64,000 nucleotides of DNA from Mesorhizobium sp. (GTDB lineage Bacteria; Pseudomonadota; Alphaproteobacteria; Rhizobiales; Rhizobiaceae): contig NZ_JANJTZ010000068.1 of assembly GCF_024710845.1 (NCBI RefSeq), positions 16,695 through 80,694 on the forward strand, written 5' to 3'. Of this stretch, positions 43,830 through 52,882 are shown piece after piece. The position numbers and the translations under genes were made by a program. Under the pieces are notes generated by a model. The model saw nothing but the letters and a program-made list of their open reading frames with translations. It was not told the DNA's origin and did no database searches. Positions within the stretch are counted from its first letter, which is position 1, and every line of letters starts with the position of its first letter.

Positions 43830-45416
43830 ATGTCCAATGAATTGGAATTCCTGAGCCGCTATGTCGTCGCAGGCCGCCTGAGCCGCCGCGACTTTCTCGG
43901 CCGGGCGGCTGCGCTCGGTGCATCCGCCGCATTCGCCAACTCCCTCCTCGGCAGCGCCGCGCGCGCTCAGGGCGCGGTCAAGGGCGGCATCCTGAAGGCA
44001 GGCCTGCAGGGCGGCGAGGCGACCAACAGCCTCGACCCGGCGTCCTTCCTCAGCCAGGTTCCCTTCTCCTTCGGCAAGTGCTGGGGTGAATATCTTGTGC
44101 GTCTGAAGCGTGACGGCTCGCTGGAAAACAAGCTGGCAGAAGAGATCGGCGCGTCCGACGACGCCAAGACCTGGACGATGAAGATCAAGCAGGGCGTCGA
44201 GTTCCACAACGGCAAGACTGTCACCGCCGAAGACGTCGCCGCCACCATCACCCGCCACGCCGACGCCAACTCCAAGTCGGGCGCGCTCGGCATCCTGACC
44301 AACATCACCGGCGTCAAGGCAAGCGGCAATGATGTGATCGTCGAGCTGGCCAATGCCGACGCCGACTTCCCCTACCTGATGGCCGACTACCACCTGATCA
44401 TCCAGCCGAACGGCGGCAAGGACAATCCGACCGAAGGCATCTCGGCCGGCCCGTACAAGGTCACGGTCAACGAGCCTGGCGTGCGCCAGGGCGGCGAGAA
44501 GTTTGCCAACTATCATGGCGGCGACGCGATGGGCCATGCCGACCAGATCGAGATCATCGTCATCAACGACGCCACGGCGCGCACGTCGGCGCTTCAGGGC
44601 GGTCAGGTGCAGATGATCAACCGCGTCGAGCCGAAGATCGTCGAACTGATCAAGCGGGTGCCCGGCGTGACGATCCAGAACGTCTCCGGCCGCGGTCACT
44701 ACGTCTTCATCATGCACTGCAACACGGCGCCGTTCGACAACAACGACCTGCGCCTGGCGCTGAAATACGCGATGAACCGCGAGGAGATGCTGGAGAAGAT
44801 CCTGTTCGGCTACGGCACCGTCGGCAACGACTTCCCGATCAACGCCGCCTATCCGCTCTTCACTGAACTTGAGCAGCGCACCTTCGATCCGGACAAGGCC
44901 AAGTTCCACTACCAGAAGTCGGGCCATTCCGGCCCCGTCCTCCTGCGCACGTCGGACGTGGCGTTCACCGGCGCGGTCGATGCCGCCCAGCTCTACCAGC
45001 AGTCCTGCGCCGCGGCCGGCATCACCATCGAGGTCAAGCGCGAGCCCGGCGACGGCTACTGGTCGGAAGTGTGGAACAAGCAGCCCTTCTCCACCTCCTA
45101 CTGGGGCGGGCGTTCCACCCAGGACCAGATGTATACGACCGCCTACTACTCGAAGGCCGACTGGAACGACACGCGCTTCTTCAACGAGAAGTTCGACCAG
45201 ATGCTTCTGGCGGCGCGCAGCGAGCTCGACGAAGCCAAGCGCAAGCAGATGTATGCCGACATGGGCACGATCGTCCGCGACGAAGGCGGCCTGATCCTGC
45301 CGATGTTCAACGACTTCATCGACGCGTCCGGCGCCAAGGCGGGCGGCTTCACCGTTCACCCGGCCGGCGAGATGATGGACGGCTACGCACTGGCCGAATG
45401 CTGGGTCGCGGCGTAA
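43830..45416 (+). CDS. ABC transporter substrate-binding protein, family 5 (peptide/opine type)
   Basis: A 528-residue periplasmic binding protein with a Tat-type signal (LSRRDFLGRAAALGASAAF, cleavage after ARAQ). Family 5 marks include EEIGASDDAKTWTMKIKQGVEFHNGKTVTAEDV, ISAGPYKVT, LRLALKYAMNREEML and the C-terminal MLLAARSELDEAKRKQMYADMG. ATG 43830 follows GAGGAG. It is first in an operon with two permeases and a fused ATPase. Ligands of this family range from peptides to opines and nickel; the neighbouring hydrolase hints at a peptide- or ester-like compound. Confidence 0.94.
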   Translation: MSNELEFLSRYVVAGRLSRRDFLGRAAALGASAAFANSLLGSAARAQGAVKGGILKAGLQGGEATNSLDPASFLSQVPFSFGKCWGEYLVRLKRDGSLENKLAEEIGASDDAKTWTMKIKQGVEFHNGKTVTAEDVAATITRHADANSKSGALGILTNITGVKASGNDVIVELANADADFPYLMADYHLIIQPNGGKDNPTEGISAGPYKVTVNEPGVRQGGEKFANYHGGDAMGHADQIEIIVINDATARTSALQGGQVQMINRVEPKIVELIKRVPGVTIQNVSGRGHYVFIMHCNTAPFDNNDLRLALKYAMNREEMLEKILFGYGTVGNDFPINAAYPLFTELEQRTFDPDKAKFHYQKSGHSGPVLLRTSDVAFTGAVDAAQLYQQSCAAAGITIEVKREPGDGYWSEVWNKQPFSTSYWGGRSTQDQMYTTAYYSKADWNDTRFFNEKFDQMLLAARSELDEAKRKQMYADMGTIVRDEGGLILPMFNDFIDASGAKAGGFTVHPAGEMMDGYALAECWVAA

Positions 45417-45429
45417 GCGGATCAGGGCC

Positions 45430-46392
45430 GTGGGAGGCTCTCCGATCCTGAGGCTCATCGCCCAGCGTGTGGCGATGGGCATCCTCCTCCTCTTCGCGGT
45501 GTCGGCGCTCATCTTCGCCGGCACCCAGATTCTTCCGGGCGACGTCGCCGCCTCGATCCTCGGACAGTCGGCGACGCCCACGGCGCTCGCCAATCTGCGC
45601 CAGGAGCTCGGCCTCAACGACCCAGCCTATGTTCGCTATTTCCGATGGCTGGGCGGTATCCTGACAGGTGATCTGGGAACAGCCCTGACTACGCGGCAGG
45701 ACATCGCGACCACCTTGGGTCCGAGGTTGTGGAACACGCTGTTCCTCGCCTTCTGGACCGCGGTCGTCGCCATTCCGCTGGCGATCCTGCTCGGTCTGCT
45801 TGCCGTACGCTATCGCAACGGGCCGATCGACAAGGCCATCTCCGGCTTCGCGCTGGCCTCGACCTCCCTGCCCGAGTTCTTCATCGGCTACCTGCTGATC
45901 TTCTTCTTCGCCGTGAAACTGCAATGGTTCCCGTCGATCTCCACCGTCTATGACGGCATGCCCTTCCTGGAGAAGCTGCAGGCGATCGTGCTGCCGGGCA
46001 CCGCGCTTCTGCTCGTTGTCCTTGCGCACATGATGCGCATGACCCGCGCGGCGATCCTCAACGTCATGCAGTCGGCCTATGTCGAGACGGCCGAGCTGAA
46101 GGGCCTGTCGCAGCTCAACATCATCCGCAAGCACGCCTTCCCCAACGCGATCGCGCCCATCGTCAACGTGGTGATGCTAAACCTCGCTTTCCTCGTCGTC
46201 GGCGTCGTGGTGGTCGAGGTCATCTTCGTCTATCCGGGCATGGGCCAGTATCTGGTCGACCACGTGGCCAAGCGCGACGTGCCGGTGGTCCAGGCCGTCG
46301 GCCTCATCTTCGCCGCCGTCTACATCTCGCTCAACATCGTCGCGGACATTGCCTCGATCCTGGCCAATCCGCGCCTGCGGCATCCGAGGTAG
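45430..46392 (+). CDS. ABC transporter permease, DppB type
   Basis: A 320-residue inner-membrane permease with six hydrophobic segments. It opens RLIAQRVAMGILLLFAVSALIFAGTQILPGDVA, typical of DppB/GsiC, and carries the ATPase-contact loop YVETAELKGLSQLNIIRKHAFPNAIAPI (EAA-like loop) and the ending YPGMGQYLVDHVAKRDVPVVQA. The start is GTG 45430, 13 bases after the binding-protein stop. It forms the channel with the next gene's product. Confidence 0.94.
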   Translation: MGGSPILRLIAQRVAMGILLLFAVSALIFAGTQILPGDVAASILGQSATPTALANLRQELGLNDPAYVRYFRWLGGILTGDLGTALTTRQDIATTLGPRLWNTLFLAFWTAVVAIPLAILLGLLAVRYRNGPIDKAISGFALASTSLPEFFIGYLLIFFFAVKLQWFPSISTVYDGMPFLEKLQAIVLPGTALLLVVLAHMMRMTRAAILNVMQSAYVETAELKGLSQLNIIRKHAFPNAIAPIVNVVMLNLAFLVVGVVVVEVIFVYPGMGQYLVDHVAKRDVPVVQAVGLIFAAVYISLNIVADIASILANPRLRHPR

Positions 46393-46397
46393 CGGCC

Positions 46398-47216
46398 ATG
46401 CTGAAACGCATTCCCGTCAGCTCGCTCATCGGCCTCGTCTTCACGGCGCTGTTCCTGATCGTCGCCGTTTTCGCGCCGTTCATCGCACCGTATCCGACCG
46501 GACAGATCGTCGGCGGCGTCTGGGAGCCGATGTCCGCGCAATATTGGCTGGGCACCGACAATCTCGGCCGCGATCTCCTGTCGCGCATGATCTACGGCGC
46601 CCAGATCACGATCTTCATCTCGGTCGCAGCAACCGCGCTTTCCTTCACCATGGGCTCGGTGCTCGGCTTCGCCGCCGCCGTCATCGGCGGCTGGTTCGAG
46701 ATAGTGATGTCGCGGCTGGTCGACCTGCTGATGGCGATCCCGACGCTGATCTTCGGCCTGGTCATCCTCTCCGTCCTGCCGACGACCATTCCTGTCCTCA
46801 TCATGGTGATGGGCATCCTCGATTCCACCCGCGTCTACCGCCTGTCGCGCGCCGTCGCAGCCGACATCAACGTCATGGATTTCGTCGAGGCGGCCAAGCT
46901 GCGCGGCGAAGGCACCGGCTGGATCATCTTCCGCGAGATCCTGCCCAACGCGCTCTCGCCGCTGGTTTCCGAACTCGGCCTGCGCTTCATCTATGCCGTC
47001 CTCTTCCTCTCCGCGCTGTCGTTCCTGGGCCTTGGGGTCCAGCCGCCCGAGGCCGACTGGGGCGGCATGGTCAAGGAGAACAAGGAAGGCATCGTCTTCG
47101 GCATCCCGGCGGCGCTGATCCCGGCGGCGGCGATCGCCGCGCTCGCTATTTCGGTGAACCTCGTCGCCGACTGGATCCTGAACCGCACGACGAGCCTCAA
47201 GGGAGGGCGCGGCTGA
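46398..47216 (+). CDS. ABC transporter permease, DppC type
   Basis: A 272-residue inner-membrane permease with about six hydrophobic segments and the N-terminal DppC motif FAPFIAPYPTG, then YWLGTDNLGRDLLSRMIYGAQIT, the EAA-like loop FVEAAKLRGEGTGWIIFREILPNALSPL and LSFLGLGVQPPEADWGGMV. Its stop overlaps the ATPase start by one base. Partner of the DppB-type permease. Confidence 0.95.
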   Translation: MLKRIPVSSLIGLVFTALFLIVAVFAPFIAPYPTGQIVGGVWEPMSAQYWLGTDNLGRDLLSRMIYGAQITIFISVAATALSFTMGSVLGFAAAVIGGWFEIVMSRLVDLLMAIPTLIFGLVILSVLPTTIPVLIMVMGILDSTRVYRLSRAVAADINVMDFVEAAKLRGEGTGWIIFREILPNALSPLVSELGLRFIYAVLFLSALSFLGLGVQPPEADWGGMVKENKEGIVFGIPAALIPAAAIAALAISVNLVADWILNRTTSLKGGRG

Positions 47217-48898
47217 TGTCTGGCACCGCTCACCACGTCGACACCCCTCCCCGCCCGAAGCCGGAAGACCTGCTGCTCGAAATCCGCAACCTCAAGATCG
47301 AGGCGCGCGTCTATCCGCCGGGCGAAACGCCGCGCGACGTGACCATCGTCGATGGGGTCTCCCTGACTCTGGCGCGCGGCAAGGTGCTCGGCCTGATCGG
47401 CGAGTCCGGCGCGGGCAAATCGACCATCGGCCTGTCGGCCATGGCCTATGGCCGCGGCGGCGTGCGCATCACCGGCGGCGAGGTCATCCTCAACGGCCGC
47501 GACATCCTCAAGACCGGCAAGGACGGCGTGCGCAAGCTGCGCGGCGCCGAGGTCTGCTACGTTGCGCAGTCGGCGGCGGCCGCGTTCAATCCCGCTCATC
47601 GCCTGATGGACCAGGTTGTCGAGGCGGCGATCCTGCACGGCTCGGCCACCCGCGCAGAGGCCGAAAAGCGTGCGAAGCACCTGTTCCGCAAGCTCAGCCT
47701 GCCCAATCCCGACACGATCGGCGACCGTTATCCGCACCAGGTGTCAGGCGGACAGCTCCAGCGCGTGATGACGGCGATGGCGCTCTGCTCGGAACCGGAC
47801 CTGATCGTCTTCGACGAGCCGACGACGGCGCTCGACGTGACCACCCAGATCGACGTGCTCGCGGCGATCAAGGACGCCATCCGCGACACCGGTGTCGCCG
47901 CGCTCTACATCACCCATGATCTCGCCGTCGTCGCCCAGGTCTCCGATGAGATCATGGTCCTGCGCCACGGCAAACTCGTCGAATGGGGCGGCACGCGCCA
48001 GATCATCAAGGAACCGCGGCAGGAATACACCAACGCGCTGGTTTCCGTGCATCACATCGAGCACGAGGAACATGCGCCCACGGCCAATCCGATCCTTTCG
48101 GCGAGGAACATCACCGCGGCCTACGGCGGCGGCCCGGTCAAGGTCCTGAAGAACGTCAGCGTCGACATCTTTCCCGGCCAGACGCTGGCCGTCGTCGGCG
48201 AATCGGGCTCCGGCAAGTCGACGCTTGCACGCGCCATCACCGGCCTTCTTCCGCCCGAGGAAGGCTCGGTCGCCTTCAACGGCCGCACGCTGTCCAAGGC
48301 GCTCAAGGATCGCACCCGCGACGACCTGCGCGAACTGCAGATGATCTACCAGATGGCCGATGTCGCCATGAACCCGCGCCAGACGGTGGGCACGATCATC
48401 GGCCGGCCGCTGGAATTCTACTTCGGGATGAAGGGCCGCGAGCGCGACAAGCGCGTGGCGGAGCTCCTCGACAAGATCGAGATGGGCAAGGGCTTTATCG
48501 ACCGCTACCCGGCCGAGCTTTCGGGCGGCCAGAAGCAGCGCGTCTGCATCGCGCGCGCGCTGGCCGCCAAGCCGAAGCTCATCATCTGCGACGAGGTGAC
48601 CTCGGCGCTCGATCCGCTGGTGGCGCACGGCATCCTCGAGCTCCTGCTCGGCTTGCAGAAGGACGAGAACGTCGCCTATCTCTTCATCACCCATGACCTC
48701 GCGACGGTGAAGTCTATCGCCGATTCCATCGCTGTCATGTATCGCGGCGAAGTGGTGCGCTACGGTCCCAAGAGCAAGGTGCTCTCGCCGCCCTTCGACG
48801 CCTATACCGACCTCCTCCTGTCGTCCGTGCCGGAAATGGAACTCGGCTGGCTCGAAAAGGCGATCAAGGGCCGGCGCATGGAAAGCGCGGGGAACTGA
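47216..48898 (+). CDS. Fused double ATPase of a peptide-type ABC transporter (DppD-DppF)
   Basis: A 560-residue protein with two complete ABC ATPase modules. Module 1 (about 20-275) has Walker [10 protein letters not shown], the signature VSGGQLQR and Walker B LIVFDEP. Module 2 (about 290-550) has [17 protein letters not shown] and Walker B LIICDEV, in which the usual DEP is DEV. So one chain supplies both nucleotide-binding domains. It couples directly to the DppC-type permease gene and ends the operon at a terminator. Confidence 0.95.
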   Translation: MSGTAHHVDTPPRPKPEDLLLEIRNLKIEARVYPPGETPRDVTIVDGVSLTLARGKVLGLIGESGAGKSTIGLSAMAYGRGGVRITGGEVILNGRDILKTGKDGVRKLRGAEVCYVAQSAAAAFNPAHRLMDQVVEAAILHGSATRAEAEKRAKHLFRKLSLPNPDTIGDRYPHQVSGGQLQRVMTAMALCSEPDLIVFDEPTTALDVTTQIDVLAAIKDAIRDTGVAALYITHDLAVVAQVSDEIMVLRHGKLVEWGGTRQIIKEPRQEYTNALVSVHHIEHEEHAPTANPILSARNITAAYGGGPVKVLKNVSVDIFPGQTLAVVGESGSGKSTLARAITGLLPPEEGSVAFNGRTLSKALKDRTRDDLRELQMIYQMADVAMNPRQTVGTIIGRPLEFYFGMKGRERDKRVAELLDKIEMGKGFIDRYPAELSGGQKQRVCIARALAAKPKLIICDEVTSALDPLVAHGILELLLGLQKDENVAYLFITHDLATVKSIADSIAVMYRGEVVRYGPKSKVLSPPFDAYTDLLLSSVPEMELGWLEKAIKGRRMESAGN

Positions 48899-48966
48899 GT
48901 GCTTTCCAGCGAAATGCCCTGGGATAGGCAGAGGGCCGCAACCCTGATGCGCTCAAGCGCGGTTGC

Positions 48967-49000
48967 ATGCGTCTCGCCGTCGAGACGCATTCTTGTATCT
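48967..49000 (+). terminator. Rho-independent terminator of the ABC transporter operon
   Basis: ATGCGTCTCG (48967-48976), loop CCGT, CGAGACGCAT (48981-48990) form a 10-bp perfect stem followed by a T-rich run. It lies about 70 bases after the ATPase stop; the rest of 48899-49097 shows nothing else. Confidence 0.8.
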
Positions 49001-49097
49001 TATCGGGCAAACGCTTCCGCAGGCATCGAGATCGTGCGCATGCTTCATCGACGAATGAACCTGGCCGAACGACTTAGAGACGATTGAGAAAAGACGC

Positions 49098-49937
49098 ATG
49101 CCCCTCTCATCCAAACTCCTCCTTATCATTATCGACGGCGTGCCGGAGCGTAATTTCCGCCGCTATTTCGGCAATCTCGAAGGCTGGGTGAAGAACGGCG
49201 ACGCCCGCGTCTGGAAGATGCGTAGCGTCCTGCCCTCCATCTCTGGCCCCTGCTACGCTTCGATCCACACAGGCGTGCCGCCGCAGGAACATGGCGTGCT
49301 GGCCAACGAGATCCGCTTTCGTGTCTCGCAGCCCGATATCTTCTCGGAGGTCTCGAAGGCCGGTGGCAAGACAGGTGCCGTGACGCATTCCTACTGGTCG
49401 GAGTTCTTCAACCGCTACCCATTCGACTACGTCCGCGACCTCGAATATGACGAGCCGGACAGCCCGATCACGCATGGCCGCTTCCACACCATGACCGGCT
49501 ACGGGCACGACAACCAGATGACGCCGTCCGATGTCGACCTGTTCGCGACGCTGACCATGCTCGGCGAGCGCTTCGGCATCGACTACGGCATCCTGCACAC
49601 CTGCACGCTGGACTCGATGGGCCACCGCTTCGGCCACGACTGTGTCCAAATGGACAATGCCTGCCTGCACATGGACGGCATGCTCGCCGCCTTCCTGCCG
49701 CGCTGGCTGAAGAACGGCTATGAGGTGATCGTTACCGCCGACCACGGCCAGACCGACCGCGGCACCCACGGCGGCCACGAGGATCTGCAGCAGGATGTTT
49801 CGTTCTACTATTTCGGCCCGGCAAGGGGGCCGAAGCCCGACACGCTGCTCGACCAGCTGGCGCTTGCCCCCACCATCCTCAAGCGTCTCGGGGTGAAGAT
49901 ACCGCCGACGATGAAGGCAAAACCGTTCCTGGGCTGA
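49098..49937 (+). CDS. Alkaline-phosphatase-superfamily phosphodiesterase (nucleotide pyrophosphatase/PDE type)
   Basis: A 279-residue metal-dependent phosphohydrolase or phosphodiesterase. It opens LLLIIIDGVPERNFRRYF with the first metal aspartate; the nucleophile region is VLPSISGPCYASIHTG, with serine where threonine is common; the second metal site includes TLDSMGHRFGHD and EVIVTADHGQTDRGTHGGH. It has no signal peptide. It follows the transporter terminator and is adjacent to a cupin gene, with which it may be co-transcribed. Substrate unknown; a phosphodiester or phosphonate ester related to the transported compound is possible but unproven. Confidence 0.88.
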   Translation: MPLSSKLLLIIIDGVPERNFRRYFGNLEGWVKNGDARVWKMRSVLPSISGPCYASIHTGVPPQEHGVLANEIRFRVSQPDIFSEVSKAGGKTGAVTHSYWSEFFNRYPFDYVRDLEYDEPDSPITHGRFHTMTGYGHDNQMTPSDVDLFATLTMLGERFGIDYGILHTCTLDSMGHRFGHDCVQMDNACLHMDGMLAAFLPRWLKNGYEVIVTADHGQTDRGTHGGHEDLQQDVSFYYFGPARGPKPDTLLDQLALAPTILKRLGVKIPPTMKAKPFLG

Positions 49938-49954
49938 CACGAAGGACACGCGGC

Positions 49955-50341
49955 ATGACGGAGACCGGCTTCCACGATGTCATGTTGCCGGAAGAGGCGA
50001 ACCATCTCGCCCCCGATGGGTCGGAGGTCCGGGTGCTGGCGGCTCTTGCCGGTGGGACGATGGCACATTTCACACTTCCGCCCGGCGCCGCGTCGAAGGC
50101 TGTGGAGCATCGAACCGTCGAGGAGATCTGGTTCATCCTCTCGGGCCGCGGCCAGATGTGGCGCAGGCAGGGGTTCGCCCATCAGATCACCGATCTCGCA
50201 CCCAGCCTGTCGCTGACCATTCCGCTCGGCACGCAATTCCAGTTCCGCAATACCGGCGACGAACCGCTGACGGCCGTCGCGATCACCATGCCGCCCTGGC
50301 CCGGCGCCGACGAGGCCGTGTTCGTCGACGGGATCTGGTAG
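49955..50341 (+). CDS. Small cupin-domain protein
   Basis: A 128-residue single-domain cupin: HFTLPPGAASKAVEHRTVEEIWFILSGRGQMW carries the first cupin motif with His and Glu ligands, and PLGTQFQFRNTGDEPL the second. AAGGACACGCGGC precedes ATG 49955, 17 bases after the phosphodiesterase stop. Function not specified; many such proteins are small isomerases or metal-dependent dioxygenases, or bind ligands without catalysis. Confidence 0.85.
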   Translation: MTETGFHDVMLPEEANHLAPDGSEVRVLAALAGGTMAHFTLPPGAASKAVEHRTVEEIWFILSGRGQMWRRQGFAHQITDLAPSLSLTIPLGTQFQFRNTGDEPLTAVAITMPPWPGADEAVFVDGIW

Positions 50342-50361
50342 GCGCAGCTCTTCCCGTCGCC

Positions 50362-51192
50362 TCACCGCCGCGTCGCGGCGAGCAATGCGATGCCGTTTGC
50401 CGCGAGCAACGTGAATGCGAGGAGCCAGACGAGCGTCCCGGCGCTGTAAACGAGCTCTCGACCCGTCGAGGCGGCAGCGATGTAGAGCCCCGCGATCGCC
50501 GCCAGCCCGTGCACGGACGTGGCCGCGCCGACCAGCTGGATTTCCGGCCGCGCCCCGCCGCGGGCAGCGAGCATCAGGCCGACACCCTCGGCCAGAAACA
50601 TGCCGCTGTAGATGCGCCCATGCAATGCATCGACCGTCCACGGCCAGAAGGACGCCACCCACTGCGGCGCTGCGAACAAGGCGATCGCGTAGAGCGCGAC
50701 CAAACCGCCGAGCCACAGGGCAACGGTCCTCAGCGCCGCCGGCATCGGCATCGCCGGGACAGGCGGCAGATACCTGTAGTGCCACAGGACGACGGCCGGC
50801 AGCACGATGTAGCCTCCGTAGAGCACCAGCCACAGCGTCATCCGTTTCCAGGATGGCACGAACTGGTCGAGATGGATGAGCGATCCGGCTGTCGCCAGGA
50901 CGGTGAAGCAGATCGCGATGATGAAGGCCAGCCTGACCGGCGACCACGTGTTGTTGCGGACGAGGATGATCAGGCTCGTTGCTTCGGCGAGATAGATCCC
51001 GCCGAGGAACCGGGCATTGAATGGCGGCAGGACCCACGGCCAGTAGCGGACGATGAGATCGGGCGCGACGAGAAGGAGGCTGCCCACGAGAACAACCACG
51101 AGCACGACGATGTTGATCCAACGAACGGCCGGAGCGAGTTCGGGATTGAAACCAGAGTGGTCATCTCTGAACAAGGACAGCAGTTCCCCCAT
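50362..51192 (-). CDS. Membrane protein of unknown function with internal duplication
   Basis: A 276-residue protein with about eight hydrophobic segments. The two halves repeat the same pattern: PDLIVRYWPWVLPPFNARF then LGGIYLAEA in the first half, PQWVASFWPWTVDALHGRI then YSGMFLAEG in the second, showing an ancient four-helix duplication. The WPW and R-x-x-(S/G)-G-x-(Y/F)-LAE residues near membrane edges look functional. I recognise no named family. It is convergent to the cupin gene. Confidence 0.82.
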   Translation of the reverse strand: MGELLSLFRDDHSGFNPELAPAVRWINIVVLVVVLVGSLLLVAPDLIVRYWPWVLPPFNARFLGGIYLAEATSLIILVRNNTWSPVRLAFIIAICFTVLATAGSLIHLDQFVPSWKRMTLWLVLYGGYIVLPAVVLWHYRYLPPVPAMPMPAALRTVALWLGGLVALYAIALFAAPQWVASFWPWTVDALHGRIYSGMFLAEGVGLMLAARGGARPEIQLVGAATSVHGLAAIAGLYIAAASTGRELVYSAGTLVWLLAFTLLAANGIALLAATRR

Positions 51193-51357
51193 AGCCCAGT
51201 GTTGACCCTAGGTTACCCTCGTTTCGTCAGCAAGTCGCTCGAATGCCGCCACCGACCAGGGAGCGTTCGTCGAGAGGGCCGGCGAACGGGTCGAGATTTC
51301 TCCGCACAGGCCCGAAACGAGAAAACCTGCCTATTGGAATCGACCATTCCCGATCTA

Positions 51358-51379
51358 TATATCGGATATCTTCGATATA
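51358..51379. promoter_or_regulatory. TATATCG-N8-CGATATA inverted repeat, candidate ArsR operator
   Basis: A perfect 7-bp inverted repeat (51358-51364 and 51373-51379) 12 bases upstream of the ArsR-family gene, in an AT-rich patch. Position and size fit an autoregulatory ArsR operator covering the promoter. Confidence 0.6.
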
Positions 51380-51391
51380 CGATTGTGACCG

Positions 51392-51682
51392 ATGGACCAT
51401 GACCTCATCCTGAAAGCCCTCGCCAATCCGGCAAGGCGCCACATGCTGGAATGGCTCAAGGAGCCCGAGAAGCACTTTTCCGGCCAGCAGCATCCTCTTT
51501 CGATGGGCGTGTGCGCCAGCCAGTTCGAGCGATGCGGCCTGTCGCAGTCGACCGTCTCGACACACCTCTCCACCCTCGTCGCCGCCGGTCTGCTGACGCC
51601 GCGAAAGGTCGGCCAGTGGGTGTTCTACGCGCGCGACGAGGAAGCCATTGCCGCCTTCCGCGCCTCCCTCTCCGACCTCTGA
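51392..51682 (+). CDS. ArsR-family transcriptional regulator with two cysteines by the recognition helix
   Basis: A 96-residue winged-helix repressor: LKALANPARRHMLEWLKEPE, then helix-turn-helix CGLSQSTVSTHLSTLVAAGLL and the wing PRKVGQWVFYARDEEA. Cys41 and Cys48 (GVCASQFERCG) flank the helix before the recognition helix, well placed for a thiol or electrophile switch. It lies 21 bases upstream of an Old Yellow Enzyme gene in the same direction and surely regulates that operon; the sensing chemistry is inference. Confidence 0.9.
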   Translation: MDHDLILKALANPARRHMLEWLKEPEKHFSGQQHPLSMGVCASQFERCGLSQSTVSTHLSTLVAAGLLTPRKVGQWVFYARDEEAIAAFRASLSDL

Positions 51683-51703
51683 CGCCCAGGACAAGGACTT
51701 CCC

Positions 51704-52837
51704 ATGCCCACCCTCTACGACCCGATCAAGCTCGGCGACTTGACGCTGCCGAACCGCTTCGCCATGGCGCCGCTCACCCGCAACCGTTCGCCGGGGGCCG
51801 TGCCCGGGCCCTATGGCCTGACCTACTACACGCAGCGCGCTTCTGCCGGCCTGATCGTCACCGAGGGGACCGCGATTGCCCAGCAGGGCCAGGGCTATGC
51901 CGATGTCCCCGGCCTCTACGGGGCCGACCAGATCGCAGGCTGGCGTAAAATCACCGACGCGGTGCATGCCGTGGGCGGGCACATCTTCACGCAGATCTGG
52001 CATGTCGGCCGCGTCTCTCACTCCTCGTTGCAGCCCGGCAGCGGGGCACCGGTTGCGCCGTCCGCGATCCAGGCCAAGACCAAGACCTTCATTCTCAAGC
52101 CAGACGGCACGCGCGAGTTCATGCCGACCTCCGAGCCGAGAGCGCTCGACCGCGCCGAACTGGCCGGCATCGTCGCCGACTATGCGCGTGCAGCGAAAGC
52201 AGCGGTAACCGATGCCGGTTTCGACGGCATCGAGATCCACGGGGCCAACGGCTACCTGATCGACCAGTTCCTACGCTCCGGTACCAACCACCGCACCGAC
52301 GACTACGGCGGTTCGATCGAGAACCGCGCCCGCCTGTTGTTCGAAGTCGTCGATGCCGTGGTCGCTGCGATCGGCGGATCGAAGGCGGCCATTCGCATTT
52401 CGCCAGTCACGCCGTCAAACGACGCGTCCGACCCCGATCCGCAGCCGCTGTTCGAACATGTCGTGCGCGGTCTGGCCACGCGAGGTCTCGCCTACATCCA
52501 CGTGATCGAAGGCGCCACCGGCGGCGCCCGCGACTTCCAGCAGGGCGAGAAGCCCTTCGATTGGGTCGCGCTCAAGGCCGCATATCGCGACGCAGGCGGC
52601 ACAGGCGTCTGGATGGTCAACAACGGCTACGACCGGGAGCTCGCTGAGGAAGCGGTTATCAGCGGCCGAGCCGATATGGTGGCCTTCGGCCGGCTCTACA
52701 TCGCCAATCCCGACCTTGTGCATCGCTTCGAGACGAATGCGCCGCTCAACGAGCCGCGGCGCCCGACGTTCTACGGCGGCGGCGCGGAGGGCTATATCGA
52801 TTACCCTACGGCTGACATCCCAACCGTAGCGGCGTGA
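51704..52837 (+). CDS. nemA: Old Yellow Enzyme family alkene reductase (NemA-like)
   Basis: A 377-residue FMN-dependent, NAD(P)H-using reductase of activated C=C bonds such as N-ethylmaleimide, enones and nitro compounds. Visible are LPNRFAMAPLTRNRS, TEGTAIAQQGQGY, FTQIWHVGRVSH with the substrate-binding His, GIEIHGANGYLIDQFLRSGTNHRTDDYGG (catalytic HGANGYL, with the second residue of the usual HxxN pair), and the FMN-phosphate site DMVAFGRLYIANPDL. AAGGACTTCCC precedes ATG 51704. It is probably induced through the ArsR regulator upstream when electrophiles are present. Confidence 0.94.
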   Translation: MPTLYDPIKLGDLTLPNRFAMAPLTRNRSPGAVPGPYGLTYYTQRASAGLIVTEGTAIAQQGQGYADVPGLYGADQIAGWRKITDAVHAVGGHIFTQIWHVGRVSHSSLQPGSGAPVAPSAIQAKTKTFILKPDGTREFMPTSEPRALDRAELAGIVADYARAAKAAVTDAGFDGIEIHGANGYLIDQFLRSGTNHRTDDYGGSIENRARLLFEVVDAVVAAIGGSKAAIRISPVTPSNDASDPDPQPLFEHVVRGLATRGLAYIHVIEGATGGARDFQQGEKPFDWVALKAAYRDAGGTGVWMVNNGYDRELAEEAVISGRADMVAFGRLYIANPDLVHRFETNAPLNEPRRPTFYGGGAEGYIDYPTADIPTVAA

Positions 52838-52844
52838 CTTGGCA

Positions 52845-52880
52845 GGACTGGGCGGCGGTCAAGCCGCCGTCCAGTTCTCG
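52845..52880. terminator. Terminator hairpin between nemA and the AraC-type regulator gene
   Basis: GGACTGGGCGGCGG (52845-52858) pairs with CCGCCGTCCAGTTC (52864-52877) with two non-Watson-Crick positions over 14 bp; a loop of five and a T-containing tail follow. It lies between convergent genes and could end both transcripts. Confidence 0.6.
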
Positions 52881-52882
52881 TT

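Noticed and set aside
43710..45617. A 635-codon open frame on the minus strand
   Set aside because: Antisense of the family 5 binding protein, which has a Tat signal, ribosome site and family motifs. The antisense product is low-complexity.
48967..48990. The ATGCGTCTCG inverted repeat as an operator
   Set aside because: The short loop, following T-rich run and position after an operon end fit a transcription terminator better.
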